64,000 bases of DNA. Origin: Pelobates cultripes. Taxonomy: Eukaryota > Chordata > Amphibia > Anura > Pelobatidae. The translations under genes were made by a program, and so were the position numbers. The DNA is taken from positions 293,583,207 to 293,647,206 of the forward strand of contig OW240916.1 in the NCBI GenBank assembly GCA_933207985.1, in the 5' to 3' direction. Shown here piece by piece: positions 1 to 12,239 of the stretch (position 1 is its first letter; each line of letters starts with the position of its first letter). The notes under the pieces are model-generated. The model saw only the letters and a list, made by a program, of their open reading frames with translations, was not told where the DNA came from and did not search any database.

Positions 1-1487
1 TTCAGTATTTTAAATGAATGCCTGATAGTGAAGTATTAAAAATAAAATTATATTTAAAATTCCACATTATTATATTTAGCTGTACCCTGGAGCCGAGAAC
101 CTCCATCTTGGCTTTCTGTCAATTATTTTGATAAACTCTGCCATTTGTGGTGTTGAACATATTATGTAAATGAGGAGAAATAGATACAATTTTTCTTTCT
201 TTCTTACTTTCTTTTTTTTTTTTTTGTAAGTCATTTTTATTGAAGATTACAACATTATAAAATGTTAACAGACAAGGAATCCAGTTATACAGAATTTCAC
301 AATGTTAACAGAATATGACTCATAGAATATACAATTATACTATTAAGAACTGGGACGCTGGTCCCTTCATAAACTCTCCATTAGATATGTTACAGACGCA
401 AATCTATGAAGAAATTCTCTAAACAGACAGAAAATGTATTATAGAACATGTTTCTGGGTGTTCTATCCACTCACAAAATAAAACATAGCTCTACAAAGCG
501 AGCCAACTAAAGGCAGAGAAGGAGGAAAGAAAAATGAAAGTGAAAGTGGGGGAGACTATTCAAAGAAGACCCCACTCCCCCACAAAAAAACAAAAAACTA
601 GAGGGGATTGCTTTGCCTTATAGTAAAGCCTGAGGTTCACAAAAGGTAGAGCTCTGCAGTCAATATCGTTTTACACATTGTAAGATGTCATCTATGGAGC
701 CTCCCACTGTTTTGCAGGATCATCCATAAACCTTAGTATTGGGCAATCATGCATGCGCGAGAGTTCAGCAATAACATGGTGTAACGGCACCCCCAGGCAT
801 AAAAGGGTTAAACCGCCATTTAGTAGATCTTCCCCCTTCCAGAGACACAGGCACAGTTACTGCAGAACACCAAACTCCTGAACTGAATACAAGGGAAGGC
901 TCCAAACTCCCGAACTGCATACAAAGTAGCACTCCAAACTCTCGAACTGGAACCTCACGAATAGCTGCTAGCAGACGAACAGGAAAAGCACCCATGTGGC
1001 TTACACTCCTGGCAATCAGTCTCTAACAGCATACAGTAAATCCCCCCCAAAGACGAGACAGAGCTCCGTGTTGAGAGTCAAGCAGTGGTCTGGTTTATTC
1101 AGGGCTACCTGCCCAGTATTTATGCAGGTCTCCCACCTGGTGGACACTCCCCTAGGGGACCAGATGGAAGACTGTAACACAGACAGACATGTATCACATT
1201 CATCCTAATTTCCCTCCCCTCTATCCTGGAGATAATTGGGAAGTAGTCCAATTATCTCCCAGGACAGAGGCAAATCGCCATTACACATGTGGTTACAATA
1301 AAATACATAATGTTACATTTTTCACATAAAATATATACATGTAACCCATGCCCAGATAGCTGGGATCTGAGCGCACAATTGTACCGAATAGCGCTAAGAT
1401 CCTATACACACAGTTCAATTGCCATGGAGCCAAAGTCTTTAATTACACGACTACGCTTCATGGCTGTGCTATCTGGGTTAAAGCATT
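1..1487. other. 5' flank: no gene seen; antisense retroelement tail
   Basis: A T tract at 212-225 followed by a short AT-rich block containing TTTTTATTGAAG looks like the reverse complement of a poly(A)-tailed retrotransposon end. 1050-1110 carries a sequence whose reverse complement has AATAAACCAGACCAC, reminiscent of an LTR polyadenylation region. Neither is classified with confidence. Confidence 0.35.
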
Positions 1488-1489
1488 TA

Positions 1490-2155
1490 CCGTATTTATC
1501 GGCGTATAACACGCACCGGCGTATAACACGCACCTCATTTTAAGAAGGAAATTTCAGGAAAAAAAAACTTACATTTCAAATAAAGAACTTCTTACCCCCC
1601 TTTCTTACACCCCCCTCCCCCTCTTCTTACTTCCCCCTTCTTACTCCCCCTCCCCCTCTTCTTACCCCCCTTTCTTACTCCCCCCTCCTACCCCCTCTTG
1701 TTACCCCCCTTTCTTACTCCCCTCCCCTCTTACTCCCCCCTCCCCCTTCTCCCCCCCCCTCCCCTTCTTACTCCCCCCTCCCCTCTACCCCCCCCTTTCC
1801 CCCTCTTCTTACTCCCCCCACCCCCACTCTCTTTTTACCCCCCCCCACTCTCCTTTTACCCCCTCCCCTGTAGCGTGGCCGAGCTGCTTCTGTTTCCTGT
1901 ACCCGGTCGGACTGACAGGAAGGTGCACACTGAGCGTGCACCTTCCTATCACTCCGGCCGGGCACCGCGGACAGCAGAGCAGCTCGGCCACGTTACAGGG
2001 GAGGGGAGGTGAGAACCAACTGCAGCCGCCTGACCGCTCTTAACAGAGCGCTCAGGCGGCTGCAGCATTTAAAGGTCCGGCGTATAACACGCACCTATAA
2101 TTTGCCCCCTATTTTCAGGGAGGAAAAAGTGCGTGTTATACGCCGATAAATACGG
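1490..2155. mobile_element. Tc1/mariner-type nonautonomous element with cytosine-rich core
   Basis: Perfect terminal inverted repeats beginning CCGTATTTATCGGCGTATAA lie at both ends and continue to about 27 bases; the target duplication is TA (1488-1489, 2156-2157). The interior has no transposase: it holds a C/T-rich tract (about 1588-1865) of CCCCCTCTTCTTACTC-like units and an imperfect GC-rich palindrome (about 1869-2000). Confidence 0.85.
1588..1865 (+). repeat. Low-complexity C/T tract
   Basis: Almost purely C and T on the + strand, made of drifting CCCCCTCTTCTTACTC-type units. It lies inside the mariner-type element, and its long open frames are composition artefacts. Confidence 0.9.
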
Positions 2156-2157
2156 TA

Positions 2158-3909
2158 CATAAAACAAAGTCCCGAATGATCAAGTTTTCGGTTCAATAGC
2201 CACGAATAGAAGCAGGGAAGGCTGGAGGCTCAGCTGTGCCTGCACGTTAAAAGTGTCCACATTTAGTGCGCTGATTCCCGGCTGAGCACCGCTGGCCGTC
2301 CGGGGAGTTCCATAACGCGGCCATCCAGTAATAGTCAATTAAGCTGCGGTTAACCGCAGCTACTGAGTGGTCAATTGACTGCACTCGCTCGTTAAGCCAC
2401 GGTTAACCGCGGCTTCAGGGAGGTAGATTGGCGGCGCACGCCAGCTTCTGGGCGGCCAATTAACAGCACCTGCCGGCTCCCCACGGCTCTGGGGAGGCTA
2501 ATAGAAGGCTGTTGGTGCAGTAGACTAAATCTACCGAATGGCTGTGCAGAAAGGCATGAATGAGCCTTTCTGCACAGTAAAATGAACTGTTAAACTGCCG
2601 GTCCATAATCCAAAGGCAGCAGGCAGGCAACCAGGCTCCTCCAATGCAATGTGGCGAGATTGGTCTCGTCACACATGGCTTCTGACAAATGAAGCACCAG
2701 GGGCCAAAAAAACACCTACCTTGTGCTGGACCCTAACCAGAGATGTATCCTTTGGGGCCTTTGCAAAATATGTAAAGACCCTCAAAAGTGACAGCTATGC
2801 TTTTGTACAAATTATAGGTAAAATGACCATATTTTATTCAGCGCTGTCATTTCCAGAGAAGTGAGAGTTTCCCGTTAACCTCATAAGGAGGGGAAAGGCT
2901 GTCTTCCTCACTTATCCATAGCTTGTGTTTTGTTAATGTCACCAAGTCACAGTGTAGTGTCTGGAAACCATACTGGGGTCATAGAAGGTTGCAGTTTCCT
3001 GAAGCCCTTGTAAACCAGAAGGCTGCTTAACACATCTAAGTAATTTTTCTTTTCTGGGAGAAAGGACAAATAACAAGTGGTCATGTAAAGGGGAAGGTTA
3101 AATGGGAAATCTCTAAAGGCAAAAGCTTTCGTTTTATTCCCTGCCAGCATTTAAAAGGGCAGCTTAGCTGGAGCATAACGCCCAACAGATTTTGCAGGAC
3201 TTTGATAAATAAAACAAAATGAGAAATAAAAATATATTTGGATGAGCAGGAACCAGAACAGACGTGGGCCCTGACCAAACAAGCTTAATGGTCTACGGGA
3301 AATGGATTGTAATTAGTATATTCACACCAATGGAAAATTGCAGTGTATCTGGGAGGAAAGCTAGATTGCTAGGTGTACAATCTGTCACTAACAATATAAA
3401 AATGATAAGCTGTGTATTGTAACAGTAGAGTAAGAATCTTTCGATGAACTTAATTTTGTCTGTGAATTGCGTGCTGCACTATATCTCCATTGTAAAATGC
3501 TGCAGACTATGTTTGCTCTGTATAAACGATGACACTGGTGATTGGTCTATGGGGAGAAATTGTATTTATTGAAGTACTACAGCAAACAGTACATCAGAAA
3601 CTGTTAAGGAAGAACTAAGGAGAAAAAAGAAAAATCAAAACTGACCGTAAAATCCTTGTCATTAATAATTAATCGATTATGTTAAGGAGACATGCCAAGT
3701 GAACAGGTCTGTGACGGTGTTTTATGGTGAAAGATCAGACCCCTCTATAAATGTAAATTGAGGAATTGTTGGGGGGAAAGGCAATTAACAGGTGCTGCTG
3801 TGTTTTCTTAGTGATTGTAACTCTATGACCAAGACAATGGATACTCAGCAGATACCAATAATAAAAATAAAACATCCCAGAGCACTGTTAACCTGACTCA
3901 TTTTTATTG
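2158..3909. other. No gene seen; GC-rich palindromes near 2.35 kb
   Basis: 2200-2480 is GC-rich and carries two related palindromes centred on GGTTAACC; the rest is AT-rich unique-looking sequence without recognisable domains. Confidence 0.5.
2342..2361. repeat. Perfect 20-bp palindrome
   Basis: AGCTGCGGTTAACCGCAGCT is its own reverse complement. A diverged relative (AAGCCACGGTTAACCGCGGC) follows at about 2394-2413. Confidence 0.9.
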
Positions 3910-4389
3910 TTAAAGGACCACTATAGTGCCGGGAAAACAAACTTGTTTTCCTGGCACTATAGTGTTAATAGGTCCCCCCCACCCTCATGGCCCCCCTCCT
4001 GCCGGGCTCAATAGTGGTTAAGGGGTTAAACTGTTACCTTTCTCTAGCGCCAGGCTCCCTCGGCGCTGGGGACTCTCCTCCCTCTTCCGACGTCATCCGC
4101 CGAAGGCACATGGGCGGCAAGAGCTGCTTGCGCATTCAATCAGTCCATAGGAAAGCATTTGTCAATCATTTCCTATGGACGGCAGCGTCTTCTCACTGTG
4201 AGAAGCGCAGAAGCGCCTCTAGCGGCTGTTAATGAGACAGCCACTAGAGGTTGGATTAACCCTAGTGTAAACATAGCAGTTTCTCTGAAACTGTTATGTT
4301 TACAGCTGCAGGGTTAACCCTAGAGGGACCTGGCACCCAGACCACTTCATTGAGCTGAAATGGTCTGGGTGCCTACAGTGGTCCTTTAA
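3910..4389. mobile_element. T2/Kolobok-type MITE, complete
   Basis: Bounded by TTAA at each end; begins TTAAAGGACCACTATAGTGC and ends in GTGGTCCTTTAA. The first 50 bases fold on themselves (CCGGGAAAACAAACTTGTTTTCCTGG). Internal hairpins include the pair TCCATAGGAAAGCATT / TTTCCTATGGA. Confidence 0.85.
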
Positions 4390-4423
4390 TCTGATATCTG
4401 ATAGTCCTGTCAGCATAATAAAA

Positions 4424-4570
4424 CTCTCTTATTATTACTATTAATAATATTTAACAAATTCTGCAGCGCTGTACGATAGGTGAACTAACAGACAATTATT
4501 TGTAACCAGACAAGTTGGACACACAGGAAAAGGGGGGGTTGAGGGCCCAGGTCAAATGAGCTTACATTCT
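4424..4570. repeat. SINE-like interspersed repeat
   Basis: Starts in TTATTATTACTATTAATAAT and contains AACAAATTCTGCAGCGCTGT and GAGGGCCCAGGTCAAATGAG, a pattern I know from dispersed repeats of amphibian genomes. A related start occurs near 13545. Confidence 0.5.
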
Positions 4571-6364
4571 CTTATTTATCTATACATCTTTGTGTACACA
4601 TAGCATTATTTAGACGTTGGCGTTTTTTGAGGAAATGCACCGATGTTTCCACCCCGTAATTATGGAAATCGTAGACCCTGGTACAATTCACCAGCTGTTT
4701 GATTACACCTTTACAACCCCAGCAGCTGGTAACCAGGCAACCTCTGATATGGACACACAATGGACGTACGGGACATCCCTCCAGATGGCAAATAGTGCAT
4801 GTAACTCACAATTAGTTAATTTTCTTAATATGATTTCCAGTAAGATGTTGTGTTAGTGCCAATCAAGAATTGCCATTAACATCCCATGAGAAATGGTACT
4901 AATCCAATTTTTGACTCATTTAACATACATTGTGCTTGGAGTGTAAACTAGATTTTAGTATGTCTCTAGATTGGCACCTTATTAATGACGTTTGCTAATC
5001 GCTTTTTAAATCACGCTTCCTGCTTTACATGTTGTTCTCAAAATTCCCATTGATGCTGTGTATTGCACACAGATGGCTGCTATTTACTTGTTTAAAGTGG
5101 ATGTTTCCAACTTTAGATAAAAAGAACGAGACCATATTAAATATTTATACAACGTCTTTCTCCATGTATGGAAAAGTACAACTATCCCCAAAACACAGTG
5201 CGAGAGATAACTAGTATCCTCTTTGATACTGTCCGAAAGTCTGCGTTTATAATGTACTCTTACATTTTTGTGTATAATGTTGTAATAAAAGTTAGATTAT
5301 TTAGATATGATAATATGAAAGTGTTGTTTTGTAAAATTTTTAGACCCTTGACTCATACGAAAAGATACAATCTTTAGTAGAGATAATTCCTATTTTGGAC
5401 CCAAATCCATCTATTCAACCCTTCAATTCAAGTGACCCTCTTTTCTAGGTGTTCCAGAATGTTGGTGTTTGATGAGTAACAACAGAATTTAACTGTTAGA
5501 AAACTCACAAAAAAATTGCTGGTAAACTACAATACATTTGTTTAGAAATTAGCCTGTTCTGAATCAATTTTTCATATAGCAGGTTATCGATTCTCCTAAA
5601 ATATTTTTAATGCCAATTCACCCAGGCATACCTCCTGCTCACACCTACCTATGGTCTTTTGAAATGCTGGGAGAGGGTGCAGTCCCTTTTACTTATGAGT
5701 ATTTAAAATATTTAAGTGCCAATAGTATGAGCACTTCTCATTAGCCAAGAGTATGGGGTGTTTATTCACCTAACCTCAAATTATATCTAATTCTGAAAAA
5801 AAAACAAGGCTAAAAAGGCCAAGTTGTGACTGCAGTTGAAATAGAGAAAAAAATAATTATGTCTACATTTTGCCATTCCGATTTAATTCACCACAATTCA
5901 CAGTTTAGTTAATAATCCTGAGAGTGAGAGTGTTAATTAACTGGACGTCATTTCAGATTGTCTCTTAAAAGGTAATAGCACATTGTAAAACAAATTAAAT
6001 ATTAGAAATTTCTTGTACTTTTATGCATTTACTTATCTTTGTATTTTTTCATTTGCATTAGGCACGTGAAACAACTTTGCATCAGATGAGTTAGTAATTT
6101 TAGATAGAACAAAAAGGTTGGCTATTATTTGTGTTTTTTTTCTTCTTTTAAGATGAGCCTTTGTTTTATGATTTTTTTATTTTTTTTCACATTTGCATTT
6201 TCATCAAGTGCAGCCTGTAAAGGTGCATTCAATGCAAATGAACATAGGCTCACAATTCCCTGCATGCGGCTATTAATTGCTCGTGTTGGAACAGAGAGTT
6301 GTGGGTTACATACCCACCTAGCTTTAGTGGCCATAATGCTTAGAGCTCCCCTTAAATTAATTAT
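4571..6364. other. No gene or clear repeat seen
   Basis: AT-rich sequence with short chance open frames and no recognisable protein motif on either strand. Confidence 0.5.
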
Positions 6365-6369
6365 CTATG

Positions 6370-6800
6370 TAATGCATGAAAAAAAGAATGGGGGCATTTC
6401 TTTGAAATCTGCATTCCAATGCATTCCAAAGCTGTTCAATGGAGATGAGGTCAGGGCTCTATACAGGCCACTCGAGTTCCTCCACACCAAACTCGTCAAA
6501 TCAGATCTTCTTCTGTTCTGGACCATTTTTACATGGTCGCGCAGTTGTGCTTGAACAGCAAAGGGCTTTCCACAAACTGTTACCACAAAGTTGGAAGCAT
6601 CTTATTGTCTTATTCTTCAGCATTAAGATGACCCTTCAGTTGAACTAAGGGGGCTATCCCAAACCTTGGGAAAAAGCCCCAGCCCATTATCACTCCTTTA
6701 CCAAACTTTACCGTAGACAGACAATGTGTGTTTTGGTAGGTAGCGTTTACTGACCCCACTAACATGCATGCACAGTCACTGACATGCAAACATGTACCCA
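6370..6800 (-). pseudogene. Tc1-like transposase remnant
   Basis: On the minus strand, translation gives FDEFGVEELEWPV, a stop, then SPDLISIEQLWNALE, a decayed form of the WP.QSPDLNPIEHLW catalytic region of Tc1 transposases. Stops and frame changes break the frame. Only the C-terminal half is recognisable. Confidence 0.75.
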
Positions 6801-6941
6801 TGCATGCACACTTTTTAAAATTTTACGAATTAATAATTGTACCAGCATATATCAGCTTATTAGGAAGAATGATACACATTAATGTCACATATAATTCTGG
6901 TCGATAGAGACATCTCATTTTTAAAATATGAAGTTAGTCGA

Positions 6942-7075
6942 TTAAAGGACCACTATAGTGCCCTGAGGGTGCCCCCACCCTCAGGGACCCCCTCCCGCCC
7001 GGCTCTGGGGAGAGGAAGGGGTTAAACTTAAGTAGCCCCCTGGTTCCAGGAGAAGACAGCAGTCTCTGTCATCTG
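6942..7075 (+). mobile_element. T2-type MITE, left end only
   Basis: TTAAAGGACCACTATAGTGC begins at 6942 and continues with CCCTGAGGGTGCCCCCACCC, as in the copies at 57140 and 24.4 kb. No right end is found. Confidence 0.7.
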
Positions 7076-8619
7076 CTCAGGTCAATCCTGAGCCTAAAAT
7101 CGTGGCTCCTCGAATGTCCAAAATGTTGTGCCTAATCATTAAATTAATGAAGCACCAATATCCAAAAAAAAAGTAATAATCAATACCTAATAAGGTTCAA
7201 TGCGACCCAATACAATATAAGTTGTACTCTCATTTAAGTTTTTGCATGCATTCACATCAAACAGCTTAAGTATCTAGATATCAGCTTAGGTATACATCAA
7301 CATTAGAGAAGCTTAGTTGTCACTCCGCTGCACATGACTGGGGGAACTCAGACAGTCAGACTTGGAGGGACCCTCTCTACTGGGAACAGCAAAGATCAGC
7401 AAGACGTCCATATTACAGGTAGGTAGTTCTCAAATGAAGTGCCAAGTTTCACCGTCTTTTATACCTTTTTCCTAATGAGGTGGATAGTCTGTACTTTTCC
7501 ACCACTTTTCTTATCAGTCCAGCCCAGCATGTATATGTCATGCGCATTAAGTAATCTTTATGGTTGATCAGGCCAGTCATGACCACCCAAGGCTCATGCC
7601 AAACACATGCAGTACCTTTTCTCTGAAGTCCCTATACTCAGTCTTTCTAAACATTGCTGGCACCAAATCTGACTTTCAAGCACGTAGGCCACTTTGGATA
7701 TTGGCCAGACATGTTATAGAAAATTCTATGCTTTGTCATCTTGTTTTTCTTAGTGCGACACAGTTTAAGACCAGTGTCATCTTAACTATCTATAATAGTT
7801 TACTTTGCTCAATAGTCATCAATCATTCTTAATAAATATGGAATAATATTATCACACCCACCTTAAGCCCCGCCAGCCAGGGATGCCATACGAGAGACTT
7901 TCTCCATATGCACAGCTGGGGATCCATAAATGGCTCTGGAACCAGGTGAGTTATCAGCATTCCCTGTCTCATCAGGAGGAACCTGCTGTAGTTCTGTCAA
8001 GTGTGGTCCTGGTATAGCAGTCGAGTTTTTCGGCTTTGCACCTGCTCTGTGAGTTAGCTTCTCTCAGAAACAAGCACAGAGTTGGTCGAAACTGACTCGC
8101 TAGCCCTTGGATTGATCTGTTGAGCCTGTCTGCCCTGTGATGAGATGTCCGCTATTTTGTGGGAGTAAGAGGATTGTCAGGATTTGTTAAGGTGTGGGAC
8201 ACAAATGCGGATTGATTGACTTGCTTGTAGCAAAGCTGGTTTAGATGAGGGTGCAACAGGGGAAGTTCAACTGCAACTCAGTGGTTCACAAAGCTGTCTC
8301 TTAACAAGGAAGTTAAGTGGAGGTGTGGCCACATTAGATGTGGAAGTTGGAGCTAAGACATAATGGTGCGATAGTGGAGTGAGGTAAAGGTGAGTCCTGA
8401 CAGCGACGGTGAGAAGTTATAGGCCCAAAGTACCAATAGGTGCTGCGGTAAATTTGGTGGGGATAACCCCCGCCAGTCCAATGGAGGGAGCGGGTTCTGG
8501 TGACTCTATCACGATAAGCAGTTTCTCTCCAGGCCCGGGGGTTAGCCACCTTTCCCGACAAAACAGACGAGTAGCTGCAGGTGCTAACAAACATAAAATA
8601 CAGGCAAGTCGCTAAACTC
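7076..8619. other. Unclassified, possibly repeat-derived
   Basis: No gene recognised. Slightly GC-richer than its surroundings, with an 86-residue frame on the minus strand (8334-8594) of unknown origin. It could be part of an LTR retrotransposon, but no paired LTRs or protease/RT motifs were seen. Confidence 0.3.
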
Positions 8620-9126
8620 TTGAAGGAACACTATAGGATTGGAAACACAAACATGTATTCCTGACCCTATAGTGCAAAACTCACCATTAACATTGCTTGC
8701 CCCCTCCCCCGCTTACCTTAAAAGCATGGAACACTCACCTTATTTACAGTGCAGTGCGGGTCTGCCGGCACTGGCCCCACCCCCTTGGTGACATCATCAG
8801 AATTGCCGAATTTTAGCCACTCCAATGCTTTACCATTGGGAAAGCATTGGATTAACTAAAATCGGCTAGGGGGCAGGGCCAAACACCATGCAGAGCGTGA
8901 AGACGCTGAACGGCACTGCTGCCTACTGTGCAGCACTGCCCCAGAAAGCATCTTCAGTGGCCATCTGAGGAGTGGTCACTTGGAGGTGTCCCTAGGGGCA
9001 ATGTAAACACTGCATTTTTTTCTGAAAAGGCAGTGTTTGCATGGAAATGCCTGCATATAATGATTATATTCACCAGAACAAATACATTAAACTGTAGTTT
9101 TTCTGGTGACTATAGCGTCCCTTCAA
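8620..9126. mobile_element. T2-type MITE, second family
   Basis: Ends are TTGAAGGAACACTATAGG (TTAA decayed to TTGA) and GGTGACTATAGCGTCCCTTC followed by AA. The left terminus has its own hairpin: GGAAACACAAACATGTATTC then CTGACCCTATAGTG. Same family as 27250-27770. Confidence 0.8.
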
Positions 9127-10152
9127 GATAGTTGAGTGCCTCACCGCTTCTAAGATCCAGGGAGTGTGACTGGATCAAGGAAAAAAAGCGATTCATGCTC
9201 CTAATTAGCTAAATTGAGTTGAGTATCGAGGAACTTCTCTGCGCGGTAGTCAGGCCCTGCCCCCTACGCACTATTATTTAAACTCTTCTCCCCAGGAGCC
9301 ACCAGGGTACTTTACTGGTAACGCAGCCTGACCTCTTTGTGACCCAGTCAGAGTCTCGGCCACCGTGAAATGATGACGTTGCATCCAGTAGGCCTTCAGC
9401 AGTTATCCCCTAGCGAGAATGGCCCATTAGGAGATTTCCTTGTTTCTCAGTGGGTCAGTCCATATTTATTTGATGGATTACTTGAAGAAATGTATACTTC
9501 AGGCTTGCAGTATAATTATGGCTGCCCTGCAGGTTGAATAACAGCTGTTATACTTGTCATAGATACTATAGGCATCATTGGGTAAACCTGTTTTTCTTTT
9601 TAATTTTCTAATTAATTTAAATATATTGTTAATATTTGTATTCTGTTGGTGCCTCTTAAATAAATAATATTATTAGCTGAGCCCAACTGCTAGAGGCTTA
9701 GAGAATAAGGAATGTTTTCATACTTTAATATCTCTGTAAATCTTAGCAACTCCCCTCCTGCTCAATAAGACAAAGAAATTAAACACTGCACAAAATAGCA
9801 ATGTTTTCATAAGTCCAACACGCTAACTAAAGCCATTACCTCTCAGTTGGCCCCATACACATATTGTTTATAGAACTTGCAGCCCAGCATCACAGCGTCC
9901 AGAGTAATGGGCCCATCATGGAACGGGTTAATAAATGCATGCTTTATTACAGTGCAGCACATAATTACATTACTCCTCTGGCCGACTCTGGGCAATAGAG
10001 AGCCGGCTTACATTTAATTAGATCTGCGTTTATGTATAATAATATTCCATTAATTGGATGAGACAGGGCAGGCAATGTCAATTGCACTTAATCTTTGCCC
10101 ATTGTTCTAATCTATAAAGTGGGTTTCTAGTCTTGCATGTAGAAGAGGAACT
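9127..10152. other. No gene or clear repeat seen
   Basis: Mixed sequence without recognisable protein motifs, transposon termini or tandem structure. Confidence 0.45.
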
Positions 10153-10510
10153 CTTAAAGAGATACTCCACTGCCTAAATAAAAAATAAATAAATGAAATA
10201 AAAACTTGCAGGCATTTAATTATGCACATTTTCATTGAGGGTATATCTAAAAACACCTTGGAAAACATAATGTTCTCCTGTCTGCTGCCTTTGCATACCC
10301 TCCCCTATTGACCCCTCCCAGACTTTCTGAGGCTGTCCAATCACAGACTTCCCAATGCAGCTCAATGAGCAGGTGCTCTGAGTACTCTGAGCTGCTCGTA
10401 GCTCTCCACTGAGCTAACCAAACCAGGTAGTAACGGGCCAGAGTCTGATGGACAGCCAAGGGGGTGTAACAAGGTTAATTTATACAATTAGCAATTTCTA
10501 ATTAAAGCGA
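10153..10510 (+). mobile_element. T2-like MITE, third family (partial)
   Basis: TTAAAGAGATACTCCACTGC at the left. The interior (GTCCAATCACAGACTTCCCA and a CACCTTG/GAAAACATAATG block) recurs in reverse near 62090-62340. The right end is unclear. Confidence 0.5.
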
Positions 10511-10619
10511 GGCCAGCGCCGGCGAACCCGTGCGGTGCTGGAAATAAGAGGCGAGTGTTAATAATAAGGCAATTGTTAACCCCATATAAGGGAGCTAAGG
10601 GGGGGCAAGCAACCTAAAT

Positions 10620-11102
10620 GGTAGTTTTAAAACTTTATGGTCAGGAATACATGTTTGTGTTCCTGAGCCTTAAGACCCATGTCTGTTTCCCTCCATGGGT
10701 CTCCCCCCATTTCTCTCTCCCATCTTCCATCCATGTCTTTCTCCCCACTTCCATCCATGCCTGTGTTTCCCTCCCTTTCATGTAGCTCCCCCCATGTCTC
10801 TCTCTTACCTGACATCCATGTCTGTCCCCAATGCCTCTACCCCCCCCCCTTCCATCCATGTCTCTCCCCCACCTTCCGTCCTTATCTCTGTTCCTTCCTT
10901 CCCTGTCTCTCTCCCTCCATCCATCCATGTCTGTTTCCCTCCATGTCTCTCCCCCATCCATGTCCTCTGTTCCCTCCCATCCATGTCTCTTCCCCATGTC
11001 TCTCTCTCCCCATCCATATCTCCTCCCACCCTTCCATTCACATCTCCCTCCCCCTTTTCATTTATGTCTACCCTCCCACCCCCTTTGCATTCATGTCAAT
11101 GA
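10620..11102 (+). repeat. Degenerate pyrimidine-rich tandem repeat
   Basis: About 0.45 kb of irregular units built from CCATCCATGTCT, CTCTCCC and CTTTCCCTCC, preceded at 10637-10672 by a fragment of the second T2 family (GGTCAGGAATACATGTTTGT). Long open frames on both strands are composition artefacts. Confidence 0.8.
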
Positions 11103-11665
11103 TTTAAAGTAACAAACCATCATTTTTATTTGTGGCATGTTCAGAAGCTGTGCAAATATCAATGGCTGTGTCTTGGCACAAATGCTGCATTACATACTCT
11201 GGGATCCAGAAATAGGGATTACTAAACTCCTGTCAACATATAAATTACACGCAATATAATCCATCTGAATGATGGTGACTTTTGATTACTTTCCATGCTG
11301 TAATGCAAACACCAGTAACTCTTATCTCCTGTCTTCATTGTTGTACTAACATTACAGTAGGTTCCATTTAACAGACCAACACCTACAGGGGACCTGGAGG
11401 AAAAAGTGTCCCATTAATCACTAGAGCAAAAAAACCACCGAGAAGTTGTTAATGTTTGTTTAAAAGGCTCATTAGATCGGCAGCTAATAGATTTTGCATA
11501 GTACATAACAACATATCTGTTGTACATAATATATACCTTATATAACAGTTAAGTGCTCCACTGTATTTGGTATACAATATATACCTGACTGGTACTGCCA
11601 ACTATGGTTAACCTCGGTGCTTACTATTTTTTTTATATCTTTACTATTTTTTCTTGCTTTCTTTT

Positions 11666-11668
<3 letters not shown>

Positions 11669-11704
<36 letters not shown>
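11669..11704 (+). repeat. (CT)n microsatellite
   Basis: About 18 uninterrupted TC units, following a T-rich stretch. Confidence 0.95.
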
Positions 11705-11708
<4 letters not shown>

Positions 11709-12119
11709 AAATGGTGCAGCATCAAAAGGAAATTTGCGTTATTACAGTGCTGAGTAGACTTAGGAGTTCCTAGGATTACAGGGGGTATAGGGTTAGTTTC
11801 CCAGCCGTCAACACCCCTTACCCTAAGCACCCTAACTGTAAGTACCCCTAAAACTAAAAATGTCTAACCCTAACTTCCTCCTTCACTTAACTGTAACATT
11901 TCCCAGCCTTAACTGCAAATGTGCATCAGGTCCCCAATGCTCCTCTACGAGGGGCATAGAATTGGATCACGACAGAGGCCATGCACCATAACCAATGCAG
12001 CTTGCTTGAGCTTCCGTTAACACCACTAAGCTAAGCCCTGCCGCGTTTGGACAACTTACTAGCTAAAGGAGCTTAGCTCAGTGTGAGAGCTTCCGGGTGC
12101 ACGATGGGGGGCACTGACG

Positions 12120-12235
12120 GACTCCAGGTAAGTTCTCAAACCATTCTTGCATTCCACATCTTACTCCTGGCACCGCAATCACTACAGCAGGTTGTAGTGG
12201 TTATGGTGCTTTGGAGTGTTCCTATTAAAAAAAAA
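12120..12235 (-). mobile_element. T2-like MITE fragment (CACCATAACCACT family)
   Basis: Contains CAGGTAAGTTCTCAAACC, then a hairpin CACTACAGCAGGTTGTAGTG and GTTATGGTGCTTTGGAGTGT, the right-end sequence also seen at 29.7, 24.86 and 17.5 kb. Confidence 0.55.
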
Positions 12236-12239
12236 AAAT

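Noticed and set aside
1698..2012. 104-residue proline/leucine-rich frame
   Set aside because: Translation of the low-complexity C/T tract and palindrome inside a MITE.
7883..7946. Short frame from ATG ending AACCAG before gtgagt, as a possible first exon
   Set aside because: Wrong end phase and no similarity to the N-terminus of ATP8B proteins.
10679..11112. Open frames of 90-140 residues on both strands rich in Pro/Ser/His or Gly/Arg/Asp
   Set aside because: They are produced by the pyrimidine-rich tandem repeat; several overlapping frames are open at once, as expected from composition.
12104..12127. ATGGGGGGCACTGACGGACT followed by CCAG and a strong gtaagt donor, as a first coding exon
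   Set aside because: It ends in phase 0, while the exon at 17064 needs one extra base when the normal ctctgcag acceptor is used, and the frame that would fit contains a stop. The donor also lies within a T2-like repeat. It would only work with an acceptor shifted by two bases.
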